Assembly: GCA_037893245.1 (NCBI GenBank)
Contig: JBAIAA010000095.1
Coordinates: 1,324,217 to 1,388,216 of the forward strand
Origin: Crossaster papposus
Taxonomy: Eukaryota > Echinodermata > Asteroidea > Velatida > Solasteridae
Length of the DNA stretch: 64,000 nucleotides
Direction of reading: 5' to 3'
Shown: positions 17,844 through 32,100 of the stretch, piece after piece
Layout of the letters: every line of letters starts with the position of its first letter
Position numbering within the stretch: position 1 is the first letter of the stretch
Translations under genes and position numbers: made by a program
The notes under the pieces: generated by a model
Seen by the model: only the letters and a program-made list of their open reading frames with translations
What the model was told of the DNA's origin: nothing
Database searches by the model: none

Positions 17844-20800
17844 CTAAGAAGAAGAAGAAGAAAACAGTAACGGTAAAACCAATTGTGACCCGTCATAACA
17901 AAATGAGTGAATAGTCGGACTTTTAAAAAAGAATTTGAGATATATATATATATCTAGATTCTGCAGAACAAGAGTTTTTAAATGGTATACAACATTAACC
18001 AGTTCGCGCGGGATTATTTTAAACATCACCGAGCCGAGGCGCGGTATTATTTTTAACAAAACTCGATCTTAGGCGGGTTCAGGCCGATAGTACCGGGAAG
18101 CACACCCACGCATTTTCGGCCTTTCTCGCTGCTGACAGACATTTCCAGCCTTGATCGTGACGTGTTTATGCATCAATCGTTTTGAATCTGGGGAAAACTT
18201 TAAATTTATATACGTCATCCGGCGCGAACTGGTTAAAATGAATTAGAGGAAGTGGTTCTTTATAGATATAAGTAGCGTGCTTACTGAGAGCATCCATCAA
18301 ATCTTGGACGCCGTCTAGCGCCCTCTGGACGGCATTAGTGGCTTCGTCTGCCTTACGCCTGGCTTCATTAGCCTTCATTTCAGCCTGAAAATACAACAGA
18401 AAAATTTGTCAGAAAAGGTTTAAACAATTTTTCAAGCTTTTATGATCAATTAAACAATGTTATCGTATTTTGCACCAATCTGCCAGACTAAGAGTAGTGG
18501 AAACTTACTGTCCAAAAGTGTGGCCTGATGGATTTGTAAACAAATTTACCTATGAGCTCGGGGAAACCGATCGTAAAAAGGTTCTGAAGGGCTTGACAAG
18601 CTCTTGGCCATACTTTGAATTTTTTTAATTAGAACTTGGACCTTTGTCTTAGAAAAATACGCCTCAGCATTCTTTCATCAAACAATGACACCATAAAGCA
18701 TAGTTATTTAACTGCCTCTTATTTGACTGGAGAGGTCCTGGAGAGGTCCTGGAGAGGTCCTGGAGAGGTCCTGGAGAGGTCCTGGAGAGGTCCTGGAGAG
18801 GTCCTGGAGAGGTCCTGGAGAGGTCCTGGAGAGGTCCTGGAGAGGTCCTGGAGAGGTCCTGGAGAGGTCCTGGAGAGGTCCTGGAGAGGTCCTGGAGAGG
18901 TCCTGGAGAGGTCCTGGAGAGGTCCTGGAGAGGTCCTGGAGAGGTCCTGGAAAGGTCCTGGAAAGGTCCTGGAGAGGTCCTGGAGAGGTCCTGGAGAGGT
19001 CCTGGAGAGGTCCTGGAGAGGTCCTGGAGAGGTCCTGGAGAGGTCCTGGAGAGGTCCTGGAGAGGTCCTGGAGAGGTCCTGGAGAGGTCCTGGAGAGGTC
19101 CTGGAAAGGTATCGGAGAGGTCCTGGAGAGGTATCGGAGAGGTCCTGGAGAGGTATCGAAGAGGTCCTGGAGAGGTATCGAAGAGGTCCTGGAGAGGTAT
19201 CGAAGAGGTCCTGGAGAGGTATCGAAGAGGTCCTGGAGAGGTATCGAAGAGGTCCTGGAGAGGTATCGAAGAGGTCCTGGAGAGGTATCGAAGAGGTCCT
19301 GGAGAGGTATCAAAGAGGTCCTGGAGAAGTATCAAAGAGGTCCTGGAGAGGTATCGAAGAGGTCCTGGAGAGGTATCGAAGAGGTCCTGGAGAGGTATCG
19401 AAGAGGTCCTGGAGAGGTATCAAAGAGTTCCTGGAGAGGTATCGAAGAGTTCCTGGAGAGGTCCTGGAGAGGTCCTGGAGAAGTCTTGGAGAGGTCTTGG
19501 AGAGGTCTCAGAGAGGTCTTAGAGAGGTCTTAGAGGTTTGTTATTACAATGCCAACTGCACCTACCTGTTGAATGAGCTGGGAATCGTCATCAGCCTGCG
19601 TCTCCAACGCTCCAAGCTCCATCATGGTCTGGGTGGCATTGCCTTGCAGATCTTCGGCACGGTCATTCTGTCCCTGAGCAACCTTGTTTATATCATCCGC
19701 AGCTACTTTGATTTTCTCAGCTCCCTTAAAAAAAGGGGAGGGGGGGGGTTATCACTGGAATTTGCATATCTGCGTTGGTATTCTATATAAGTATGTTACC
19801 GAGGCCGAAACGCCCAAAACCAAAATTCACGATCAGCAAAATATTCACATTAAATTTACATCCTCTCCCAAATTCACATCCTCTCCCAAATTTACATCCT
19901 CTTCTAAATTCACATTTTCTTTCAAATTCACATCCTCTTCCAAATTCACATCTTGGGTTAACCAGTTCGCGCCGGGATTATTGTAACATTCACCGAGCCG
20001 AGGCGCAGGATTATTTTTAACTAAACTCGATCCGAGGCGGGTTCAGGCCGATAGTACCTGAATCACACGGGAATCACACCCATGACATTTCCGGCCTTGC
20101 TCGCTGCTGACAGACATTTCCGGCCTTGTTCGAGGCGTGTTTATGCGTCATCCATGTTTAAATCTCAGAAAAACTTGTGCATATTCGTCCTCCGGCGCAA
20201 ACTGGTTAAGTCGTTAACCAGTTCGCGCGGGGAATATTTTAACCGGGAAGCACACCGGGAAGCACACCCACGCATTTACAGCCTTGGTCGCTGCTGACAG
20301 AGATTTTCCGAACTTAAACTTGGCGTGTTTATGCGTCATCCGTTTTGAATTTGGGAAAAACTTTGCGTTTATATACGTCATCCGGCGCGAACTGGTTAAA
20401 GTCCAAATTCACATCCACTGGGTGTGAATTTGCATTTTAACGACCTTATCCAGGATGTCAATTTGGAAGAGGATGTCAATTTGGAAGAGGATGTGAATTT
20501 GGAAGAGATTGTGAATTTGAAGCATTTGGATGTGATATTGGAAATCTTTTGTTGAAATCACATCCTGCTAAGGACCGTGTTCCGCTTCGAATGCCAAGAT
20601 CACATCTTGTCCATTCCCAAGTGTTTACCTCAGATGCCTTGGTGGCGTTGATCTCGGCCATCGCAGCTTGCTCCCTGGCCTTGAGGGCATCCTCCTTGGC
20701 CGCGTCGATGGTCCCCTGGGCGTCCACCGAGGTCCGGTTGGCCAGGTCAATCTTCCTCTCAATCTCGGGGATTCTCAACATGGCCTCGGCGGCCTCCATC

Positions 20801-23800
20801 TTGCTTCTCTCCACTTTCTCGTTAAAACCTGAAGAAAAAAACGCAATGGGTGCGATAAAAGGGGGTGGGTTTAAAATAGGGTTGTGCATTTACAAGTAGT
20901 TTGTGAAACGGATATCCGATTAAAAACAAGGTATCCAGGTGCCTGCTAAAAAACACAACCCCCCCCCCCCATAAAAAAAGTCTCAAAAGTTGCTGTTTAG
21001 CGAAACATCGTTCTCAAGTGACCCGAGAACAGTTTTTACGGGTTGCCAATTACAAACGCCCGAGTGTGTGTGTTAAGTGCATGCAGACAAAAGAATTCAA
21101 GATGGCAGCCTCAACCTCAAACTAACAAAATTATGAATATAACTTACATCCCGAAACAGCAATAAACAACGGACAAAGCTAATCTTACCTCTATGATCAA
21201 GAAACGATTTAATTTTTTTAACATTTGTAACTGTTCACGCTCTGAATTGATGGCTTCCAATTTTCTGCAGAACTAATTTTACGCAAGCTCCGAAGAAGCC
21301 CAAGTGCGCTATCTTTGTTCTTAACATGTGGTGTGTTATGGCCGAGTGGTTAAGAGCACGCAGACTCAAGCTCTGGTGTTTTTGATCAGCAGAGCGTGAG
21401 TTCGAGTCCCTGTGTCGATACGTGTGTCCTTAAGCAAGGCACTTAACCACTATTGCTTCGTCCTTCGGATTGGACGTAAAGCTGTAGGCCCCGTGTGTTG
21501 TGTAATGCACGTAAAAGAACCCAGTAACACTCATCGCTAAGAGGAGGGGTTTGCCCCGGTGTTCCTGGCAGTGGCTGCAAAGTGCGCCGCAGCACCTTGT
21601 AAAAACTCTTACAAAGGTGCTACATAATGGGTCTCATATTCTCATAAAACTTCACTAACCTGTCTTAAAAAAAAATCAGAGAGTATCAGTATTGGTAAAT
21701 ACGTGCGCTATATAAGAACTGCCTATTATTATTTGCTTCGATATTTTAGGTAGTTAATCTTTACTTTTTTAGGATATGTTATTGCTTTCTGATGGCTGAT
21801 AGTAGGGGACAGTTTAGTGCTGTCCTCGTTTGGAATTTTTTCAAAGTGGGAGTGCAAAACTATGTTTATGAGCACCATTAAGATGTTGGTTCTCTTTATT
21901 TGGAACCCTGTTCGCAGGTTCGAATACACCCTGAATTTACGAGGAGATGACAAAGTCGAGGACTTCTTACCTAAGAGGTCCTCTAGGATTTCCTCGGCCT
22001 GGTCTAGGGTGGCTTCTCCCTGCGCCTTCGCATCCTGGGCATCTGCCTCGGCTCCGTGAGCCTTCGCCATGAGTAGATCAAGTTTCTATAAAGAAAAGTT
22101 TTCTCAAAATGAGCAGCCGATTCTATTGAGGTGGACAATCAAATAACAATCCCTTCACGGACGGTTCGGGGTCTAGCCACCAAGTCTAAGATATTGATCG
22201 GGCATATTGGTAACGGATCAGGCAGGATTAACCCAACTAGGCTTCCTTACACTCTAGTTCACCACAAAGAAACCAATCTGAAAGGCGCTAATCTTCCAAA
22301 AGGCAAACAATGGAAGGCCAAGAAATAAATCTTCCTCTCCACTTCACAGTTTACCTCAGCCATCTAAACCCAATAATCCTCCAACAATGGCAACTTTAAG
22401 ATACCTTCTGTTCACGTTCTGTGTTACCTGTTTGGACTGAATCATCGGGCATCATACTTCAGTAAACGGGTAGCTTATTGCTGAATACCAAGTAGGGGAA
22501 AGGGACTTGCTTACCGGGCCTGGTACCTGAACGATCTGTAATCTGATAGCTGCCATCTGTTCACGGTCTGAGTTACCTGTTTGGACTGATTGGGGCATCA
22601 TACTTCAGTAACAGGGTGGCTTCTGGCTAAATACTGAGTAGGATGAAAGGGATTGGCTTTACCAGGCCTGGTACCCGAACGATCTGTAATCTGATGGCTG
22701 CCATTTGTTCAAGTTATGAGTTACCTGTTTGGACTGATTGGGGCGTCATACTTCAGTAACCGGGTGGCTTCTGGCTAAATACCGAGTAGGATGAAAGGGA
22801 TTGGCTTTACCAGGCCTGGTACCCAAAAGATCTGTAATCTGATGGCTGCCATTTGTTTAAGTTCTGAGCTACCTGTTGAGACTGATTGGGGAGTCATACT
22901 TCAGTAACCAGATGGCTTCTGGCTGAATACCAAGTAGGGTGAAAGGGACTGGCTTACCGGGCCTGGTACTCGAACGATCTGTAATCTGATGGCTGCCATT
23001 TGTTAAAGTTCTGAGTTACCTGTTTGGACTGATTGGGGCGTCATACTTCAGTAACCAGGTGGCTTTTGGCTGAATACCAAGTAGGATGAAAGGGACTGGC
23101 TTTACCAGGCCTGTTACCTGAATGATCTGTAATCTGATGGCTGACGTTTGTTGAAGTTCTGAACTACCTGTTTAGACTTATTGGGGCATCATACTTCATT
23201 AAGCGGGTGGCTTTTGGCTGAATACCAAGTAGGGTGAAAGAAACTGTCTTACCGGGCCTGGTACCTGAACGATCTGTAATCTGATGGCTGCCATTTGTTC
23301 AAGTTCTGAGTTACCTGTTTGGACTGATTGAGGCATCATACTTCAGTAACCAGGTGGCTTTTGGCTGAATACCACGTAGGGAGAAAGGGATTGGCTTACC
23401 AGGCCTGGTACCCGGACAATCTGTAATCTGATGGTCTGCCCAAGTTTCTCAAGGCATGCTGCGATAACAAGGCATGCCTGACGTGCTGGGGTCGCTTACC
23501 TGTTGTGCCTTGGTGCCATCCTCCAGCAGCTTGCTGGCTTCTTGGGCCTGCTGCTCTACCTGAGCTAACAGGTCCTGGTTGGTTGCCTTCACCTCGGCCG
23601 CTTTCTCCTTGATCATCTCGGCCTGAAACAGTCATTTGAAAATGAGCCCTTAATAACTATTTGAATAAATATGAATAAGGATAAACCTGCTGCAAACTGC
23701 CTACTGGCTGGAATGACCTGAAATATACAAATCAAATAGTTAAGAGGACTTAATATTTGAATCTTAACCAGTTCGCGCCGGATGACGTATATAGACGCAA

Positions 23801-26071
23801 AAATTTTCCCAAATTCAAAACTGATGACGCATAAACACGCCAAGTTCAAGTTCGTAAATGTATGTCAGCAGCGAGCAAGGTCGGAAATGCGTGGGTGTGC
23901 TTCCCGGCACTATCAGCCTGAACCCGCTTCGGATCGAGTTTCGTTAAAAACAATCCCGCCCGTGGGCTCAGCGATGTTAAAATAATCCCGGCGCGAACTG
24001 GTTAACAAGATCTTCTTCAGAGACTAAATGACTGTGTACAAGAAACAAACATATAGGACAACATACAGCATGATGCACATCATGGATGGCGAAAGAAACA
24101 CAACAGAAAAAGCACAGAGCCCAAAGGAACAATCAACAAAAGGAGGATTAGGCTGAGGGATTAAAGGGTGAGGTCAGTGTGGGTTGGATCAAAGACAGGG
24201 TAGGAACAAAAACAGAAGGGGTAAAACCACAAGGAAGGGGGTCCAGGGTAGAGATCAAAGGGAAGAACTAACAAAGAAGTATGAATAGGAGTAATGAGGA
24301 GGGGGGGGGGGGGGGGTTAGGAAAACAAAAACAAAATCCTGGCAAGGAATAAATCTGAAACAGATGACAAATAGAAGAAAAAAATAGAAGTTAATAAATA
24401 AATATTAATTAAATAAAACCTTCTTTTGTTGGTTCTTCCATCCAACTTCTGCATTCCTCTTTTGTGTTTCTTCTACCAACCATGTTATGCATCATGCTTG
24501 TATGTCCCTCTGTTTCATGTACACAGCCATTTTGTCTCTGAAGAAGATCTCCTAGATCAGTGTACTGGAAGTTTAGGAGCTAATCTTAAAACTCTGACCA
24601 ATTTTGGAAGCGTGTTCGGTTCATGAATAAAGTTGCGAGGTGAAGCTGTACCTGTTCCTTGATGTCGGTGGCGCTGTCCTTCAGCGCTTGCCCGTCGTAC
24701 GAGGCCAACGGCTGCTTGGCCTTGGCCAGCATCGCGGTGGATTCCGTGTGGACGGCGTCGGCCTTGGTCTTGGAATCCTCGGCCAGTTGGGCAGCCTCCT
24801 CAAACAGTTCCTGGGCATCGCCGTAGCTTCAGATGAACAAAAAAATAAAAAATCGTAAAGAAATGAGAATTGATTAAACGTTGCGCAGACCCAACCGGGA
24901 ACCGACCAGATCCGAAACCGAAACTGACTCGAGCTGAAACCAGATCTGTTTCCGATTCCGTCCAGTTCAAATGGTCTAGTTGAAACAAGTCAAAACCAGT
25001 TTAAACTGGTTTCGACTGGAATTTTCACCTACGTACCCATGAATTATGTAGTCTCGTCTGTCTGTCGAAACAAATTCTCAATACACAAATAAACCGAACA
25101 AAGAAATCGGAGGTCGCAGGTTCGAGTCCCGCCTTGCCAATTTCTTTGTTCACTTTGAAATTTATTCCAATTTACATAGTCAGTTTCCCTTGCGGTTTAT
25201 TTGTGTATTACAAGGTAAAAAGTCGTATCCTCATTGAGTGATCCCCACAATGTCGCTTTCCAAGTTGTATCGTAAAATCGAGCGTGATCCCTGACCACAC
25301 GGAAATCTGGTGTTTATGACTTCTGACTAGCGCCCTCGAACAAAAGATAATGATATTTTGGGAGACCGCCAACATAGGGCAAGATAGGTCAGTTGGTAGA
25401 GCGCCGGTTCGGTATCCCAGAGATCCCAGAGATCCCGGAGATCCCGGAGATCCCGGAGATCCCGGAGATCCCGGAGATCCCGGAGATCCCGGAGATCCCG
25501 GAGATCCCGGAGATCCCGGAGATTCCGGAGATCATTTTTTAAAATCAAATCCTTGGTAAATAGTACTACAAAAAAGCCTACTTACTCCGCCTCCACTTTG
25601 CTGATCTGGTCCTCGATGCTCGAGTCCGCCCCCGTTTCTTTGACCAGCCGCAGGGCCTCTTCCGACGTTGCCTTCGCCTCGTTGGCAGTCTCTTCTATCT
25701 CACCGGCTAACTGTTCTTGACTGTGGCAACAATGAGAGATGACAACATCAATATCTCAAATGGATGAATATTACACATTCATGAATGCGAAGTGCGGCTG
25801 AAAAACTTCAGCAGGACTCTGGTGAGTGATTAAAAAAAAGAAAGGAATATCCACTTTGCCTTGATATTCACCTTCTGAAGAAAATTATCAAGTGGCAGAC
25901 AGATCAAGGGCAAGGACTCCAAATTAATAAGCCAGCGACTCAACCTGCCAACTAGCTGGCCACCAGGTTGGGAGCCTGCCAACAAACCAACCAACCAACA
26001 GCAAGTCAGAAAGTCAGCCAGTAAGTTAGCCATCCAACCAGCCAGCCAGCCAGCAAGTTAGCCATTTAACT

Positions 26072-26104
<33 letters not shown>

Positions 26105-29100
26105 ACACCACAGCAAGTTAGCCCTCCAACCAACCAGCAAGTTAGCCCTCCAACCAACCAGCAGCCAGCCAGCAAGTTAGCCATATAACTAGCCAGCCAG
26201 CGAGTTAGCTATCTAACCAACCAGCGAGCCAGCCAGCCATATGACCATCCCTAAAACCAGCCAGTCAATCAGCTAGACACCCAGCCAGCCAGCCAACCAG
26301 CCTGCAAATCAGTCAGCCAGTCAGCTTGCCAGTCAGCCAGCCTGCCAATCACCCAGCATGCCAGCCAGCCAATCTGCCAGCCAGCCAGCCGGCCAGCCTG
26401 CGAATCAGCCACCCTGCAAATCAGCCAGCCAGTCGGCCTGCGAGCCAGTCAATCAGCCTGCCAACAAGCAAGCAAGCATGCCAGTCAGTCAGCCTGCCAA
26501 TCAGCCAGCCTGCCAATCAGCCAACCTGCCAGTCAGCCAGCCTGCCAGTCAGCCAGCCTGCCAGTCAGCCAGCCTGCCAGTCAACCAACCTGCCAGTCAG
26601 CCAACCTGCCAGCCAGCCAATCAGCCAGCCAGCCAATCAGCCAGCCTGCCAACCAGCCAGCCAGCCAACCAGCCAGCCTGCCAATCAGCCAGCCTGCCAA
26701 TCAGCCAGCCTGCCAATCAGCCAGCCTGCCAATCAGCCAGCCAGCCAGCCTGCCAATCAGCCAGCCTGCCAATCAGCCAGCCTGCCAACCAGCCAGCCTG
26801 CCAACCAGCCAGCCAGACTGCCAACCAGCCAGCCTGCCAACCAGCCAGCCTGCCAACCAGCCAGCCTGCCAACCAGCCAGCCTGCCAACCAGCCAGCCTG
26901 CCAATCAGCCAGCCTGCCAATCAGCCAGCCTGCCAATCAGCCAGCCTGCAAACCAGCCAGCCTGCAAATCAGCCAGCCTGCCAATCAGCCAGCCTGCCAA
27001 TCAGTCAGCCTGCCAATCTGCCAGCCAACCAGCCTGAAAATCAGCCAACCTGCCAATCAGCCAGCCAGTCAGCCTGCCAACCAGCCAGGCAACTAGCAAC
27101 CCACCTGCCAGCCAGCCAGCCAGCCAGCCAGTTTAGCCAGCCTGACAAACCACTGTAAAACAAAGAAGCCCCTTACCCAGCAGCCAGATCCCTGGCCTCT
27201 TTAGCCAGTTGTTGCATCTCCAGTGCCTGTTCAGACATGTTCCTCGCTGTGTCATTCAACTCCTTCAGCACTTTCCAGCCGCCTTCGTCCAAGTAAGCCT
27301 GTGCCTCTGCCAAGGTTTTCTTGGCTCTATCGATGATGACAAATGCTTGGGCAATCTCTGTGGAATTACGTCAAAAGTAACAAGTGGTCAAAATTCCCTG
27401 GATTTGGCTCGATATAAAAAAATGATATACAAATGACGACACACCAGGTATCATCAAGTTTACACGATTCTTTTCATTCACCAACAGCCCAGTAAGGAAT
27501 TTCATAATAATTTAGTAGTTTTGTTATTTGATGTTTTGCAAACGGCGTAAACCTAACCCTGCCAGACGCAGGGGCACTTTGATGCATTCGGCTGTCGACA
27601 ACAGTGCATAAATACCACAGTCCAAGACTATTGGGAGCTAGTCCCCGTTGAACAATGCCAGAGATCGAGTCTGCTGCGTTAGGTGACCACAGACTCTGAG
27701 GCAGTTTGGCCATGAGATTTTTGACCTGATGGATCTTGCTGCCCTTGCCAGGGTTGTCACTTTGACAATGTTGCTGCGTCTGGCAGGGTTTCTAGCCGAA
27801 ATACCTTGGAGGGTTAGGGTTAAAGGAGCTCTTGAAGGGTACACTCACCTTCCGCACTGTCCGCCGAGTCTCCCTCGGAGACGTTGATGTTCTTCATGAT
27901 CTGGCCGAGCTGCTTCCTCAGGGCGTCAATGCTATCCTGGAGGTCTCCCAACTGAGTGGCCAGCCGAGAATCCATGTCTGGAAGCAAATTTGAAAGAATA
28001 AAAAACAAGCTCGATTGGATCTCAAAAGCTGCGGGTCAATCTAAGTAATCAACCATGCTCATCAAGGACGTGCAGCTGGGTTCGTCCTAAGAGACTACAG
28101 TCGCTCAAGTGTCACTGCAATGCTCAGTGAGCTAGGCTGGGATCCTCTGGAAGAAAGACGCACTAGAGCTTGATTAGGCACCATCTACAAAGACATTCAC
28201 GGTAGAACTCCAAGTAACATCTCTCACCTGCAATATCATCGACCCAGTGACCAGTTTACAACCAGATGCATTACAAGACAAACTAATAGTCTTCAACGCA
28301 TCCCAACAAAAAACAATCAACAACCTCCACTCATTATATCCACTCAGACAATCCCGGAATGGAACCTCCTACCTGACTCTTAGTTAAGGACCTGGCTGAT
28401 GTATGCACGTTATTTAGAAGAGAATAACTCAACTGTTATAGGCTAATATGACCCCAAGGAACAACTTGGGACGTGTGCCAAAATCTCTATCTGGGGCGAA
28501 CAGCCTGAAAATGACCATGTCCTTTTTAACAGAAGTGCTACTTCCGACATAAAAACCTACATACAGAAATGATCTACCACAAGACAACCCAAACTGAATG
28601 CTTTCAATCAACCAGACAAGGCAAATATCAACCAAATCAATTACCAACCAGCACGTCAACAGCGTTACCTGCACGTGATAGCCCATCTGCTAAAAAGATT
28701 ACAAGATGCAAAAAGAAATACATATCCGATATTGAGGTAATGAGGACCTCAGCAAACCTACAAGGTCTCCGCTAAGCAACTAATTTGGTCATCCCTCAAA
28801 AAACCCAGAAATACAGAGGACCTTGCCTTCTCTGTTGCTAAACCCCGAAATATGAAATTCTCTCCCTCTCCCCCTCCCCCTCTCTAATCAACATTAGGAA
28901 TTTGAGTTGAGGGAGTATTCATGTACAAAATACTGTTTTTCTCTTGATAGGAATTAAATGTAACTTGGAGATAAGAGGAGATTTGAGTTATCCACGTTTG
29001 ACTGGATTCACATCATTCTTACCTACGACCTCCTCAGCGTCAGCCCTGGTGTTGTCCAAGTCCTCCTCCAGCTCAGCGAGTCTCTTCTCAAACTCCGCGT

Positions 29101-32100
29101 CGTTGACGATGTCTGGGTTGTTGCCCACGTTGTCGATCAGGTCCTCCAGCTGCTGGAGCTTGTCCCGGTGGGCGTTGACGCGATCCTTGACCAGGCTGTA
29201 GCAGGCAGGGCACGCTACGGGAGGGAAGGAAAGATAGGCACAGAGTGACCACAGTGTGAGAATACAAACCTAACCATCCCAAATCCTCCCCGATCCTCCC
29301 CGATCCTCCCCGATCCTCCCCGATCCTCCCCGATCCTCCCCGATCCTCCCCGATCCTTCCCGATCCTCCCCGATCCTCCCCGATCCTCCCCGATCCTCCC
29401 AAAGTTTTTTTGCAAAATGCAGAATTTTGCAGGACCAAGGGCACTTTGGAAGTTGATGCACCGGAGGATTTTGCAGGAATGTGGGATAATTCAAGCAATT
29501 ACCAATGGTGTATCCTACCTTTAATGATTCTAAAGTCCCTGCGAAATTAGTCCGCCTGGCACGCTATCATTTAGAAAAAAACAAACAAAAGAATGCCATT
29601 TCCAAATATGCGTGTCACAGACGCACTTTTGAACATTTCCGCAAATAGTGCCCGCAGGAGTTCGAACGACGCGGCGCACGCGTTGGTGCTACCGTTGGTC
29701 TGTTCAGTGCGTGACACGCGACAGTGTGATGCTCGAAGACGTGAAAACCTTTTTTTAGAACGAAAAACGTAAGAAGTTAAGCACAGGCCCCATCGTCACT
29801 TTTGTAATACGTGAAAAAGGAACCTATTGTATTTTTCAAATGTTTCGTTCCTACAAAAAGTTTTCACATATTTATGCTTCACAGTGCAAGTAGCTGCAAT
29901 TCGCTGGCTGAAAACTTGCCTTCAACGCAAATTGTGGTCGGCGGTCGCAATTCAAATTGTGACTCGGCAAATGTTGAATTGAAATTGCAATCTTATAATA
30001 TTGTTTTCTCAGAACATGCAGTATTCACAGAGCTACAAACTTCATCTGGTTGTTTGTCAAGCATCTTTCTATATATTTTGAGTATTTTTGCTGCTTCAAA
30101 CTGATAAAAATGCACAACCGACAATTGGCATATCGCCTCTTTTAACTATAAACTAGCTGGCTTACGTATGCATCCTAGGGCAATGTTGTAATGGTTCTCC
30201 CGGCAGTTGTCGCATTTCTCTCCGATCACGCCCTCCTTACAGATGCACTCGCCGTTAATACTGCAGTTCAGCTGGGCGGAACCCTGGCGATCGCAGCTGC
30301 AAGCTACCAAATAAATTTAAAAAAAAAAATAATAATAATAATAATAATACTAACCCTAACTCCCTCACCATTGTTATTGAACAATACAATTCCTTCAAAA
30401 TCCTCCAACTTCCTTTGTTGTGTAGGGAGTTAGGGTTAATAATAAAAACAATTCATAAGCGGAACAAGTTCGGGCATAAAAGTTGCCTTGTAGTCTGGTC
30501 GAAATCATTGTCGGTGGTAATTATGCAGGTTGTGGGTTCGAGTCCAGCCTGGGTGTGCCCTTGGAGGGAAGGCACTTTGTCACTCACTACTTCTTTCCAC
30601 CCAGGGTTGGGTGGGGTGGGTAGAGGAGGTTGGGGAGGTTGGGAAGGGGAGGTTGGGGAGGTTGGGAAGGGGAGGTTGGGAAGGGGTTGGGAAGGGGTTG
30701 GGGAGGTTGGGAAGGGGTTGGGGAGGTTGTGAAGGGGTTGGGGAGGTTGGGAAGAGGTTGGGGAGGTTGGGAAGGGGTTGGGGAGGTTGGGAAGGGGGTT
30801 GGGGAGGTTGGGAAGGGGTTGGGGAGGTTGGGAAGGGGTGGGGGAGGTTGGGAAGGGGTGGGGGAGGTTGGAAAGGAGTGAAGGAGGTGGGGAAGGAGTG
30901 AAAGAGGTTGGGGAAGGAGTGAAAGAGGTTGGGGAAGGAGTGAAAGAGGTTGGGGAAGGAGTGAAAGAGGTTGGGGAAGGAGTGAAAGAGGTTGGGGAAG
31001 GAGTGAAAGAGGTTGGGGGAGGTTGTGAAGGGGTTGGGGGAGGTTGTGAAGGGGTTGGGGGAGGTTGTGAAGGGGTTGGGGGAGGTTGTGAAGGGGTTGG
31101 GGGAGGTTGTGAAGGGGTTGGGGGAGGTTGTGAAGGGGTTGGGGGAGGTTGTGAAGGGGTTGGGGGAGGTTGTGAAGGGGTTGGGGGAGGTTGTGGAGGG
31201 GTTGGGGAGGTTGTGGAGGGGTTGGGGAGGTTGTGGAGGGGTTGGGGAGGTTGTGGAGGGGTTGGGGAGGTTGTGAAGGGGTTGGGGAGGTTGTGAAGGG
31301 GTTGGGGAGGTTGGGTAAGTTGGGAAGGGGTTGGGGTGGTTGGGAAGGGGTTGGGGTGGTTGGGAAGGGGTGGGAAGGCCTGAAGGAGGTTCGGAAGGAG
31401 TGAAAGAGGTTGAGAAGGGGTGGGGGAGGTTGGCAAGTGGTGGGGAAGGTGGGGGAGGTTAGGAAGAGGAGGAAAGCCACAGTATTGTGGCGCGCCGGTG
31501 GTCACAAAATAACGTGGCTCGTCGCCGGGTTGAACCAAACACAAACCCACTATCCACTCACACTGGCATCCGTTGCTAGAGAACCCGTAGTGATCGTACA
31601 GGCAATCGTCGCACAGCGGGTTGCCGACCCCCTCCAAGCAGGGGCACTGGCCGCCGCCCACCTCGCACTGAACGTTGGTGGAGCCTGTGGCGTCGCAGTT
31701 ACACGGCTGGCAGCCACGCCCGCTCTCTAGCTCCCAGTAGCCCTCCTCGCACTGGTCGCACTGGCGTCCGACCACAAAGGGCAGGCATTCGCACTGGCCG
31801 GTAGTCTGCTCGCATTCGATGCTGAACGCGCCAGTGTAGTAACAGTCGCATGCTTTTAGAGTAGAAAAGAAAATCACGTAAAATGAGATACCACTATTCA
31901 ATAAAAACAGACCGACAATAGTACATAACTGCGATGGGATCAAGCATAAGGAATCTGAAGTTGACCCGGTTACATTTGAGTTTCTTTCATTTTCATTTGC
32001 AGGGCATTTCTTGATATGACTACTTTCGATTCAAAAGTTACGACATGTTGAGTAACAACAAATTTAAAAGAAGAAAAGAGAATAAAGTGTAAAGTGTAAA

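Noticed and set aside
18636-19790. 384-codon plus-strand ORF rich in GEVLERSWR, and its minus-strand mirror
   Set aside because: Entirely the 11/22-bp minisatellite within laminin intron 23; it even runs antisense through exon 23.
21331-21420. A tRNA-Leu or tRNA-Ser gene
   Set aside because: The tRNA-like head continues into a conserved non-tRNA body repeated at four places, so it is a SINE.
26326-27158. Pro/Ala/Gln/Ser-rich 250-codon ORFs resembling a secreted repeat protein
   Set aside because: All frames of the CCAGCC array are open; it is intronic and lacks any unique domain.
30453-31943. Single ORF fusing laminin LE modules to a Pro-rich tail
   Set aside because: The LE part is exon 13, which ends at a good donor (31562); the Pro-rich part is the translated C-rich minisatellite. 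Reading on would be intron retention only.
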